Both the position numbers and the translations under genes were made by a program. Below the pieces are notes generated by a model, which saw only the letters and a program-made list of their open reading frames with translations, was not told the origin of the DNA and did no database searches. Positions 27,205-35,652 of a stretch of 43,780 nt of DNA are shown piece by piece (the first letter of the stretch is position 1; each line of letters opens with the position of its first letter). This DNA is from a virus. The stretch spans positions 1-43,780 of the IMG/VR virus record IMGVR_UViG_3300032265_000225. One strand, given 5' to 3'.

Positions 27205-29784
27205 ATGACGCAACAGATTATTAACACGGGAACAACAGCCAATTCAGGAACAGGGGATACATTACGTACCGCCGGTACAAAAATTAATGCAAACTTTACT
27301 GAATTGTATACAACCCAGTACCAGTTGCCAAATCAAAATAATAATGCAGGTAAAGCACTTATAACAAACGGTGCGGTAGCTACATGGCAACCTATAACAG
27401 TAACTAATGGCGTATTAACAACTGGTAGTTATAGTGATCCTAGCTGGATTACAAGCCTTAGTTATAGCAAAATTTCAGGAGCACCAGGCGCCTATACATT
27501 GCCAATAGCAAGCACTAGTACATTAGGCGGTGTTAAAGTTGACGGAACCACAGTTGTAGTTAATGGAACAAATGGTGTAATTAGTAGTGTAGTCCCAACT
27601 GCTACTACATCTACTATTGGTGGCGTTAAAATTGACGGAACAAGTATTACAATTAATAACGGAGTTATATCGGCATCTTCTTATAATCTACCAACAGCAA
27701 GTACAAGTGTATTGGGCGGTGTTAAAGTTGATGGTACAAGTATTACAATTAGTAATACTGGAGTTGTTACTGCAACTCCATATTCTTTGCCGCTTGCTAC
27801 AAGTTCAACACCAGGCGGCGTCATTGTAGATGTAAGTACAATCAGTATTAACAATGGTGTTATTACTGCTGTTCCAGCTAACATTCGTAGTATTGCCGCC
27901 GCAATGCTAACAGGCGGCTCACAAACTGGAATAAGTTTTAGCTATAATTCAACAACCGGATTAATGACAACTGCGGTAACAGGCGGCGCAGGCGGCTCTG
28001 GCATATCGGGAGTAACAGTTCAACAAGCTGGTAGCACACAAGGCGGAGCAAATGCAATTACTACACTTAATTTCACCGGTGCTGGAGTTACTGCAACTGC
28101 TTCGGGTAGTGTAGCTACTTTAAATATTCCTAGTACATCTTACACATTGCCTACTGCTACTGTTGGAACTAGCGTATCGGGTACACTAGGTGGTGTTAAA
28201 GTTGATGGTAGTACAATTACTGTTACCTCGGGTGTAATTAGTAGTGTTATTCCTATAGCTAGCACTAGTACACTAGGTGGTGTTAAAGTTGATGGTAGTA
28301 CAATTACTATTAGTAACGGTATAATTAGTTCTGCACCATACACACTTCCTACAGCTAGTACTAGTACACTAGGTGGTGTTAAAGTTGATGGAACTACGGT
28401 TGTTATCAATTCAGGAACAGGCATTATTAGTAGCGTTGTCCCAGTAGCTACAACTTCTACAATTGGTGGGGTCAAAGTTGACGGATCTAGTATTACAATC
28501 AACAACGGAGTAATTAGTGCTCCTACTGGATATGTATTGCCTACATCTAGTCCAACAGTATTGGGCGGTGTAAAAGTTGATAACTCAACAATAACTATTA
28601 ATGGATTTGGAGTTATAAGTGCCGCTCAGTATACATTACCTATGGCTACTGATACAACACTTGGCGGTGTAACAATACCCGCGGTACAAACATCTGGTAT
28701 AGTAGAAAATTCTGGAGCAATCAGTATAGCAACAGCCAGTGCAACACAACTTGGTGGCGTAAGAATTCCAGCAGTTGGCACTAGCGGTATCACTAATGCT
28801 AGCGGATCACTTGGCCTTGCTACTGCAAGTACAACACAGCTTGGCGGTGTTAAAGTTGACGGTACTAGTATTACAATTAGCAATGGAGTTATTAGTGCGC
28901 CAACAGGTTACGTGTTACCAACAGCAAGTACAAGTGTATTAGGTGGTGTTAAAGTTGACGGTACAAGTGTAACAATAACTAATGGTGTAATTACTTCTAA
29001 TATTACATATAGTCTTCCAACAGCCAGTGTTACCACATTAGGGGGTGTTTACATTCCCGCAGTTGCAACAAGCGGTATTAATAACTCAACAGGTACAATT
29101 ACACTAGCAACTGCAAGTACAACACAAATTGGCGGCGTTAAAGTTGACGGTACCACAATTAATATTTCTAGCGGTGTTATCAGTGTGCCAACTGCTGGCA
29201 CAACTACTCTTGGAGTAGTAAAAGTTGATGGTACTAGTATTACAATTAATCCTGTCACCGGAGTTATTAGCGGTGCTAGCACATATACATTGCCAACAGC
29301 AAGTACAAGTGTATTGGGCGGTGTTAAAGTTGATGGTAGTACAATTACTATTAGTAACGGTGTAATAAGCTCGTCTGGGGGCGGTGGTGGAGGCACACTA
29401 AGTAGTAGGACAACTGTTCAAACTACTACTACAAGTTTAGCAGTTGGAGCCAGCGTAACGGCAACTGTGACAGCGGCTAAAGGATATGCACTATATAATA
29501 TATCTTGCACATCTGGCGCCTGGGTAACAGTTTATACAAGTAGCACAGCACAGTCTAATGATAGTAGTAGAAGTATTACAACTGATCCAGCACCAGGCAG
29601 TGGTATAGTTGCAGAATCAATAACAACTGGTAATACTGCCACGTCAACAGATTTTACTCCGGCCGTTATGGGATTCAACAACGATGGTACTCCAAGTACA
29701 AATATGTATTTGAAGATTTATAATAATGGTGGAGTAACTGGTACTATCACAGTTACAATTACATATCTTAAACTAGAAGCATAA
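27205..29784 (+). CDS. Repeat-rich tail fibre/adhesin protein
   Basis: Fibre-like virion protein of 859 residues. The N-terminus (INTGTTANSGTGDTLRTAG, then KINANFTELY) is a common phage fibre/attachment start. Then come 17 copies of a ~30-residue repeat with core STxLGGVKVDGTxITIxNGVIS, in places preceded by LPTA; four copies have IPAV or another core in place of VDG. They are interrupted by a Gly-rich insert after the fourth copy. A Gly run leads to a distinct C-terminal domain of ~130 residues (SRTTVQTTTTSLAVGASVTA ... TITYLKLEA), likely the tip. The frame opens at a TTG (27187), but the ATG at 27205 has AAGGA (27193-27197) seven bases upstream and clears the stop of the giant gene, so I use it. 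Ligand unknown. Confidence 0.75.
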   Translation: MTQQIINTGTTANSGTGDTLRTAGTKINANFTELYTTQYQLPNQNNNAGKALITNGAVATWQPITVTNGVLTTGSYSDPSWITSLSYSKISGAPGAYTLPIASTSTLGGVKVDGTTVVVNGTNGVISSVVPTATTSTIGGVKIDGTSITINNGVISASSYNLPTASTSVLGGVKVDGTSITISNTGVVTATPYSLPLATSSTPGGVIVDVSTISINNGVITAVPANIRSIAAAMLTGGSQTGISFSYNSTTGLMTTAVTGGAGGSGISGVTVQQAGSTQGGANAITTLNFTGAGVTATASGSVATLNIPSTSYTLPTATVGTSVSGTLGGVKVDGSTITVTSGVISSVIPIASTSTLGGVKVDGSTITISNGIISSAPYTLPTASTSTLGGVKVDGTTVVINSGTGIISSVVPVATTSTIGGVKVDGSSITINNGVISAPTGYVLPTSSPTVLGGVKVDNSTITINGFGVISAAQYTLPMATDTTLGGVTIPAVQTSGIVENSGAISIATASATQLGGVRIPAVGTSGITNASGSLGLATASTTQLGGVKVDGTSITISNGVISAPTGYVLPTASTSVLGGVKVDGTSVTITNGVITSNITYSLPTASVTTLGGVYIPAVATSGINNSTGTITLATASTTQIGGVKVDGTTINISSGVISVPTAGTTTLGVVKVDGTSITINPVTGVISGASTYTLPTASTSVLGGVKVDGSTITISNGVISSSGGGGGGTLSSRTTVQTTTTSLAVGASVTATVTAAKGYALYNISCTSGAWVTVYTSSTAQSNDSSRSITTDPAPGSGIVAESITTGNTATSTDFTPAVMGFNNDGTPSTNMYLKIYNNGGVTGTITVTITYLKLEA
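28279..28320 (+). repeat. Exact 42-bp direct repeat, copy 1
   Basis: Identical to 29320-29361 by direct comparison. The copies are 1041 bp apart, a multiple of three, and in the same frame. Confidence 0.9.
29320..29361 (+). repeat. Exact 42-bp direct repeat, copy 2
   Basis: Identical to 28279-28320. It encodes part of the GGVKVDGSTITISNG unit just before the Gly-rich linker and tip domain. Confidence 0.9.
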
Positions 29785-29785
29785 T

Positions 29786-31360
29786 ATGACTACAAGTACT
29801 CCAAAAAATCTTGATGATATTATATTGATTAGTGTCTATCTCAAAAGAGATTTGCATGAGAACGGCATGACTTTGCAAGAGTATGCTGATGGAGTAATAG
29901 CTGGTACACATGCAGTATTGGATCATGACGAATACATTTATCAATTTGGTTCTACCGAAGATGCAACTATAGAAGTGAATGATTTTTTCTATCATAATAA
30001 CTTTACTATCGTAGAAGCTAGTCGTGGTAAGGGTGTGGTACAGATTACAGGTACTATAGAAAATTTTAATAAAACATTTGGAATAACATTGTTAGATGTT
30101 ACTGATGACACTGGTCGAACTTACATGATGTACGAAGGTACTATAACAATTCCAAATGAAATTGATAGCCTGGTTGAATCTATTCAAGGTTTTGATCAAA
30201 GTTTTTTAGCAGTAAAAAATGCAGTTATATGCGATGCTGATACTGTTGATCCGTTAGTATCAGTTACTCCTGTACAAATGGCAACTGCATATGGTATGCC
30301 GCCTGGAAATGGATATGGCGGGTGTATTGGAATTTTTGAATTAACTTATAGCGGATATGTTACCGGTTATAATCAAACGGATGTTACAAATAGTTTTTCT
30401 CGTATTGGACTTACTGCTCCTACAATAGTTAATATAAATGTAGATGGGGCTACAGTTAGTTCAACTAGTGATGCCGAAAGTATGTTGGACATTTATTGTG
30501 CCGGCGCAATATCTCCAAGATCTCGAATAGCATACTATACTGCTCCTAATACCGGAACTCAAAGTATTAATGATAATATTCTTGCCGCCGCAAATGATAC
30601 AACAAATAACCCATCAGTACTTGATATTAGTTGGGGGATAGGTGACGGTACTCAGTATGACACTGCACTACAATCTTGTGTTGTAAAAGGTATAACAGTA
30701 TTTGTCAGCTCAGGAGATAGCGGTGCAGTTAATTTAAGTATGGCCGCAACCTGTTGTAGTCAATACATTGTTTCAGCAGGTGGCACCAGTGTGTATCTTA
30801 ACGGCAGTAATCAAATTACTAGCGAAGTAGCTTGGAGCGGCAGCGGCGGCGGAATCAGTGCGTATGTGTCATTGCCTAGTTGGCAAACTGGACTAACCAC
30901 GACAACTAAAACAGCAAGTTCAACAGGCACACCGACTGTATTACCAAGACGTGGAGTTCCAGACATAAGTGCTCCTGCCGATCCTAATACAGGGTTTGCA
31001 TATTTTATTAACGGTGTTCTTAATCAAGTTGGCGGAACAAGTGCTTCTGCACCATTGTTAGCAGGTATGTGGGCTCGATTCAACGCTCAGTTAGGATTTA
31101 GAATACCGTTTAATATGACTACTTGGTACTCAAACAGAGCATTGTTGTTTAACGATATCACTAGCGGCGACAACAGAGACGGGTATACTACAGGTTATAC
31201 TACAACTACAGGTTGGGATGCTGTTACAGGATTAGGTACTCCAAAAGCTGATCAGATATACAAATATTTCCATACAGGAAGTACTTTTCCAAAACAAAAT
31301 TACGGGTTTAGGCCAGCTTCAGGGCATGCTTATCCACGAAAAACAACAGGTGTTAGATAA
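29786..31360 (+). CDS. Sedolisin-family serine-carboxyl peptidase (S53, kumamolisin-like) with pro-domain
   Basis: Predicted endopeptidase of 524 residues. Residues about 35-150 look like the pro-kumamolisin activation domain (DEYIYQFGSTEDATIEVNDF, then GTIENFNKTFGI). The mature-like part starts near VTPVQMATAYGMPPGNGYGG. The catalytic pair E231/D235 lies in AESMLDIYCAGAISP, the oxyanion Asp is D311 in SSGDSGA, and the nucleophile S419 is in GGTSASAP. A conserved SWG is present. The C-terminal calcium loop is recognisable as DITSGDN ... GWDAVTGLGTP. All residues needed for activity in kumamolisin seem to be there. No signal peptide or membrane segment. It sits between two fibre/structural genes, one base after the preceding stop, so it may be a virion protein that cuts host surface protein or matures fibres; both roles are inference. 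Confidence 0.88.
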   Translation: MTTSTPKNLDDIILISVYLKRDLHENGMTLQEYADGVIAGTHAVLDHDEYIYQFGSTEDATIEVNDFFYHNNFTIVEASRGKGVVQITGTIENFNKTFGITLLDVTDDTGRTYMMYEGTITIPNEIDSLVESIQGFDQSFLAVKNAVICDADTVDPLVSVTPVQMATAYGMPPGNGYGGCIGIFELTYSGYVTGYNQTDVTNSFSRIGLTAPTIVNINVDGATVSSTSDAESMLDIYCAGAISPRSRIAYYTAPNTGTQSINDNILAAANDTTNNPSVLDISWGIGDGTQYDTALQSCVVKGITVFVSSGDSGAVNLSMAATCCSQYIVSAGGTSVYLNGSNQITSEVAWSGSGGGISAYVSLPSWQTGLTTTTKTASSTGTPTVLPRRGVPDISAPADPNTGFAYFINGVLNQVGGTSASAPLLAGMWARFNAQLGFRIPFNMTTWYSNRALLFNDITSGDNRDGYTTGYTTTTGWDAVTGLGTPKADQIYKYFHTGSTFPKQNYGFRPASGHAYPRKTTGVR

Positions 31361-31384
31361 TAAAACTAGCACATAATAAACACA

Positions 31385-31392
31385 GATAAATA
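31385..31392 (+). promoter_or_regulatory. Late promoter box GATAAATA upstream of the 31413 gene
   Basis: It sits in the 52-base gap after the sedolisin gene, 20 bases before the next ATG. The gap otherwise shows only AT-rich sequence and an AGAGAGA ribosome-site-like stretch. Confidence 0.62.
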
Positions 31393-31412
31393 ATAGATAA
31401 AGAGAGACCAGT

Positions 31413-32024
31413 ATGCAGAGCAAAGATCAAACAGGAATTCACGTAGAAGGGCATATCAAAATTTTTGATCCCGTTTCTAAGGAAGTTTATATCGATAAAC
31501 GCAATGCCATTCATTATGAAAATATGAGTTATGCTCTAGCACAAAGTTTAGCTAATAGTGTAAACGGTGGATTCATTTATCAAATGTCGTTTGGCAATGG
31601 CGGAACAAGTGTTGATCCTACTGGAATTATTACATATCTTACACCCAACACTAGCGGTACTAATGCAAGTTTATACAATCCTACATATAGTAAAGTTATA
31701 GATCCTAATGCCGCAACTAATACTGATCCTACACGAAATTTTACAGAAGTAAGACATACAACTGGCTATAATTATAGCGATATTTTCTGTACTTGTTTGT
31801 TAGATTACGGCGAGCCTAGCGGTCAGGCCGCTTACGATACCACTAATACTGGCGAACAAACTTTTATCTTTGATGAACTTGGTCTTGTAAACTATAGTGC
31901 ATCTGGTACAAATTTATTGTTAACCCATGTAATATTTCACCCTGTACAAAAAAGTCTTAATAGACTTATACAGATAGATTATACTGTACGTATCCAAAGC
32001 CTAACAGGCTTGGTAAGTGTATAA
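31413..32024 (+). CDS. Conserved T4-like virion structural protein
   Basis: A 203-residue protein of a family I recall from marine T4-like tail-fibre regions but cannot name. Conserved-looking segments are YALAQSLANSVNGGFIYQMS, the FGNGGTSVDPTGIITYL stretch, YNPTYSKVIDPNAATNTDP, LLDYGEPSGQ, FDELGLVNY and THVIFHPVQKSLNRLIQIDY. These suggest a compact beta-rich protein, perhaps a fibre connector or baseplate decoration. It follows its own late box, and AAGGAG at its 3' end serves the next gene. Function not known. Confidence 0.62.
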   Translation: MQSKDQTGIHVEGHIKIFDPVSKEVYIDKRNAIHYENMSYALAQSLANSVNGGFIYQMSFGNGGTSVDPTGIITYLTPNTSGTNASLYNPTYSKVIDPNAATNTDPTRNFTEVRHTTGYNYSDIFCTCLLDYGEPSGQAAYDTTNTGEQTFIFDELGLVNYSASGTNLLLTHVIFHPVQKSLNRLIQIDYTVRIQSLTGLVSV

Positions 32025-32034
32025 GGAGAATTAG

Positions 32035-34323
32035 ATGCCATATACCGTTCCGTATACAGACTCAACTAACCCTGCTAAACCAGCTATAACAGTAGCCGAT
32101 GGTGCGTTAAACAACCAAACTAGTTTAACTTTTGTTGGTAAAAATTATGCAGGCTATGCTCCAATACATGCCGCCGACTTTTTACACTTATTAGAAAATT
32201 TTGCGGCTCCGGTCGCACCTACTAATCCAGTTCAAGGCCAATTATGGTATGATACAGCACTAGGCAATAATATTCTTCGTGTCTATGACGGCGCTGGCAC
32301 ATGGAATGAGGCAGGATCTATCAAGAGAGCTGGTGTTGCTACATTAGGAGCTACTGGTGGTGTACCCGATGTTACTAATGCTACAACAGGCGACTTGTGG
32401 GTAGACACTGATAACAGCCAGTTGTATTTGTTTTCAGGAAGCAGTTGGTTATTAATTGGACCACAATTTAGTGCAGGTAAAGCAACGGGCCCGTTGGTCG
32501 AATCGATAGTTGATACTGGTAATGTAACACACAGCGTTGTTAGTCTATATGCCGCCAGAACTTCGGACACTTCGGCGTATCGTATTGCAATTATTAGTGC
32601 AGATTCATTTACTCCTAAAACTACCCTAACAGGTTTTGGTATAATTAATGCAGGATTAAATTTATCTTCAACAATTTCTACAGATTCATCTCAGACTCCT
32701 ACAAATATTTGGGGAAATGCTCAAGCCGCCAATGCTCTTAATGTAAATGGTGTTGCAGTTTCAGCCGCTAATTTTTTAAGAGGCGATGCCAGTGCAGGTA
32801 ATAGTCAAACGACCTCTAATGTTCCTATTAATATTAGAAACACCGGCGGACTTGGTATTGGCGGAGATTTAAGTTTCAATATTAGTCAATCTACATCAGG
32901 GTTTGTTTTTAATAGTACTAGTAGCACTAATAGTGTAGATTTTATTTTAAGTGGTACTAATCTAATCCACCTTTCTCCATCAGGAACTGTTGGTATTGGT
33001 AATGGAAATACATCACCGTCTTCTACACTTAGTGTGGCAGGTGTAATTACATCAGGTGCCGTTAATACTTCTGGAGGAATTATTGTAAAATCTTCTTCAG
33101 GCGGAATATTAACAACTGTTTTCAATCTAGATACTTCAGCAGGAATTACAACTAGTTTAGCAACTACTATTACAAATACAATTACTGCAAACGGAATTGT
33201 AATTAGTTCTGCGGCACCATCGGGAACTGTAATTAGTCCACCGCCATTGGCTAACAATGCTACAAGTAATTACGATATTGGTAGTCAAACAAACCCGTTT
33301 AGAAATGTTTATGCTCAATCATTTGTCGGCAGCTTCAACGGTAACTTTACAGGAAGTGTTACGGGAAGTGTAAGCGGTACCGCAGACAGTTTAAAAACAC
33401 CAATTGTATTTAAAGTAGCTGGTGATCTTATTACTAGTGATACTGGTACAGTGTTTACAGGACAAAGTCCTACCGGTGTTGCAACATTAAATGTGACAGC
33501 TAGTACTTCTCTTATTATTGGAACAATTGACGCTCCAAGAGCATCTGCTACTTCTACATCGTCCGGAGATAAATTCCTAGCTTACCAAACAACCGGCGGC
33601 GGCAAGTTGGTATCTATGGACAAGGCTACATATTTAAAACTGGATCCAACATTATTGCATAGCGGTTACGGAGTTCCGGTAGGAACAATCGTAGCTTGGG
33701 GCGGATCATCAATTAGTTTAAATGGAGTTCCTCCAGGTTGGTTATTATGCGATGGCGCCGAAGTAAAACAAACAGATTATCCTTCACTGTATAAGGTAAT
33801 TGCACTCAATTTTACTCCGCCAGGTGGCCTGCAAGGAAAAAATACATTTGCGTTACCAGATTTGCGTGGAAGATTCCCACTAGGTAGAGATAATATGAAT
33901 AATCTTACCGATGTAAATAATTTTGCCCAAGTTTTAAATGATGCGGGTAGTAAAATATTAACAGGCGGCCAGAAAGGCCCAGCCAATAGAGTTCAAGATT
34001 CTAGTTCAATTGTTGTAGGCGGCTACGGAGGCGGCCAGTATGTTACACTGACAACGGCTAATTTACCAGCTCATAGTCATACATTGACTAGTAGTACTGG
34101 TAATCAGTACTATGCTGTAAGTAGTATTACATCGGATGGCGATGCAAATACTGTAGCAGGCTACGGTATATCAGGTTTACCATCAGGAACTGCTAAAGGA
34201 CTTAAGAGTAGCGGCAATGTTAATTATACTGGTTCAGGTACTACAACAGGTTCAGCAGGTGTTAACATTATGAATCATTACCAAACAGTAAACTATATCA
34301 TCTTTTCTGGATCTAATCTATAA
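32035..34323 (+). CDS. Tail fibre protein with phage tail collar domain
   Basis: Fibre protein of 762 residues. The N-terminal ~190 residues (TSLTFVGKNYAGYAPIHAAD, LLENFA, GQLWYD, DLWVDTDNSQLYLF, SADSFTP) form a domain shared with the next two genes and probably attach to the virion. The middle is Ser/Thr/Asn-rich with a TLSVAG segment and a NPFRNVYAQSF motif typical of fibre shafts. The C-terminus has the tail collar domain (VGTIVAWGG, GVPPGWLLCDGAEV, DYPSLYKVI, FALPDLRGRFPLGRD) and a Gly/His-rich tip (LPAHSHTLTSS, then NIMNHYQTVNYIIFS). Such tips bind host surface molecules in many phages. AAGGAG at 32023-32028 precedes the ATG by six bases; the stop forms TAATG with the next start. Confidence 0.82.
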   Translation: MPYTVPYTDSTNPAKPAITVADGALNNQTSLTFVGKNYAGYAPIHAADFLHLLENFAAPVAPTNPVQGQLWYDTALGNNILRVYDGAGTWNEAGSIKRAGVATLGATGGVPDVTNATTGDLWVDTDNSQLYLFSGSSWLLIGPQFSAGKATGPLVESIVDTGNVTHSVVSLYAARTSDTSAYRIAIISADSFTPKTTLTGFGIINAGLNLSSTISTDSSQTPTNIWGNAQAANALNVNGVAVSAANFLRGDASAGNSQTTSNVPINIRNTGGLGIGGDLSFNISQSTSGFVFNSTSSTNSVDFILSGTNLIHLSPSGTVGIGNGNTSPSSTLSVAGVITSGAVNTSGGIIVKSSSGGILTTVFNLDTSAGITTSLATTITNTITANGIVISSAAPSGTVISPPPLANNATSNYDIGSQTNPFRNVYAQSFVGSFNGNFTGSVTGSVSGTADSLKTPIVFKVAGDLITSDTGTVFTGQSPTGVATLNVTASTSLIIGTIDAPRASATSTSSGDKFLAYQTTGGGKLVSMDKATYLKLDPTLLHSGYGVPVGTIVAWGGSSISLNGVPPGWLLCDGAEVKQTDYPSLYKVIALNFTPPGGLQGKNTFALPDLRGRFPLGRDNMNNLTDVNNFAQVLNDAGSKILTGGQKGPANRVQDSSSIVVGGYGGGQYVTLTTANLPAHSHTLTSSTGNQYYAVSSITSDGDANTVAGYGISGLPSGTAKGLKSSGNVNYTGSGTTTGSAGVNIMNHYQTVNYIIFSGSNL

Positions 34324-35615
34324 TGACATACGCTATTACTTTAACTAACGGATCTACTTTAATACCAGGCGGACTAACTGACGGTACTATTGATCAAACT
34401 TATACAGATTTAACATTAGTTGGAAAAAATTCTACCAATTATGGTTTGTATTTTAACGATAACTTTGTTCACTTACTAGAAAATTTTGCCAACACTAGTC
34501 AACCTAACCATCCATTAGCGGGTCAGTTATGGTTTGATACTAATTCAAATAGACTAATGGTATATGACGGAACAGCATTTAAGGTCAGCGGAGGTACACT
34601 AGTCTCTGAAACTGCGCCTAGTAGTTTAACTACAGGCGATATATGGATTAATAGCACAACGGGACAACTATATTTTAACGACGGAACAGCAAATATTCTA
34701 GCAGGCCCGCTTTATAGTAAAGTAGATGGGCCATCAGGATTTGTTGTAGAAAATATTCTAGATGTCACTGGACAAAGTCATACTATAGTAAAATTTCTTA
34801 TTGCTAATAATCTAATAGGAATTTTTGCCAAAGAAAGTTTTGTACCTGAGACAAGTATTAGCGGTTATACTAGTACATGTGTATTTACTGCTAACCAAAT
34901 TGGTACTAGCTTGGTTGTTACAAACATCACTTCGGGTACTATAGGGATTGGACAAAGTATTGTTGGAACAGGAATACCTCTCAATACAGTTATAACTGCG
35001 TTTGTTCTAGGGTCAGGAACTAATGGCGGAGTTGGAACTTATACAGTTAGTACATCTGCAACAGTAGCTACAAGTACAATGAGTGCTATTTCAGGTACTA
35101 TAAATGTAGGATTCAATGTAAGTACATACCCTAATGTAAAATTTAATGTACCAGTAACCCAATCGACTAATTTATTAGCCGCTGACGGATCTTTAAAGAG
35201 CGCAGAACAGTTTTTATCAACGGATAGCTATCAAAATACTACAAGCGGATCATTACAAATTACAAACGCCACACCTTTAACATTAGGTACAGGCGGTTAT
35301 TCAGCTGTGAATGTATCAGTTGGTACTTTTGAATTGACTAGTAAAGTTCCTAATCAGAACTTTCAAATATCTGTGAACAATGGATCTGGATATAATCAAG
35401 CATTGTTTATAAACGCCGCTACAAGCAAAGTGGGTATATTCCAAAGTACACCAACGACTACGTTAGATGTCAACGGAACGTTTAGGGTTAATACACTTAC
35501 TCCTGCTACATCATCAAGTGCGGGTGTTGCAGGACAAATTGCGTGGGATTCTAGCTATGTTTACGTATGTACAGCTACAAATACGTGGAAAAGAGCCGCT
35601 ATAAGTAGCTGGTAA
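34323..35615 (+). CDS. Tail fibre paralogue 2, with an inserted module
   Basis: A 430-residue fibre protein. Residues 1-182 align by eye with the shared N-terminal domain (DLTLVGKNSTNYG, LLENFANTSQP, GQLWFDT, GDIWINSTTGQLYF, KESFVPETSISGY). About 77 codons (34869-35099) then interrupt the homology, carrying GIGQSIVGTGIPLNTVI and GVGTYTVSTSATVATST. After that, INVGFNVST resumes it. The C-terminus (TTLDVNGTFRVNTLTPATSS, GVAGQIAWDSSYVYVC, TNTWKRAAISSW) is a common fibre ending that forms the shaft or a trimer end. It has no collar domain. TAATG coupling with the preceding gene. Confidence 0.78.
   Translation: MTYAITLTNGSTLIPGGLTDGTIDQTYTDLTLVGKNSTNYGLYFNDNFVHLLENFANTSQPNHPLAGQLWFDTNSNRLMVYDGTAFKVSGGTLVSETAPSSLTTGDIWINSTTGQLYFNDGTANILAGPLYSKVDGPSGFVVENILDVTGQSHTIVKFLIANNLIGIFAKESFVPETSISGYTSTCVFTANQIGTSLVVTNITSGTIGIGQSIVGTGIPLNTVITAFVLGSGTNGGVGTYTVSTSATVATSTMSAISGTINVGFNVSTYPNVKFNVPVTQSTNLLAADGSLKSAEQFLSTDSYQNTTSGSLQITNATPLTLGTGGYSAVNVSVGTFELTSKVPNQNFQISVNNGSGYNQALFINAATSKVGIFQSTPTTTLDVNGTFRVNTLTPATSSSAGVAGQIAWDSSYVYVCTATNTWKRAAISSW
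34869..35099 (+). other. Module inserted in the fibre paralogue
   Basis: Seventy-seven codons absent from both flanking paralogues at the matching point. The sequence type (IGxGTGI followed by GTYTVSxSxTV) occurs widely in phage and bacterial surface proteins. It is inserted exactly in frame. Confidence 0.65.
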
Positions 35616-35618
35616 CAT

Positions 35619-35626
35619 GATAAATA
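35619..35626 (+). promoter_or_regulatory. Late promoter box GATAAATA upstream of fibre paralogue 3
   Basis: It lies in the 37-base gap, 26 bases before the ATG at 35653. The ribosome site AAGGAAAG lies between box and start. Confidence 0.62.
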
Positions 35627-35652
35627 CACTGAAATAAGGAAAGAGCGACACC

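Larger units (their letters stand above)
27499..29370 (+). repeat. 17 in-frame ~90-bp repeats encoding GGVKVDG units
   Basis: Coding tandem repeats, diverged at the ends and nearly identical in places. Units are 27-33 codons, with the 83-bp insert-like region at about 27885-28140 breaking the array. The antisense frames through this array read Pro/Ser/Thr/Leu-rich repeats and are by-products. Confidence 0.85.

Noticed and set aside
28140-28505. Antisense ORFs through the repeat fibre (also 28626-28883, 29049-29396)
   Set aside because: They are Pro/Leu/Val-rich mirror products of the GGVKVDG repeats, without ribosome sites.
27499-29370. Regular repeats that could suggest a CRISPR array
   Set aside because: The repeats are coding, in frame, diverged, and form a fibre protein; there are no spacers of constant length and no cas genes.
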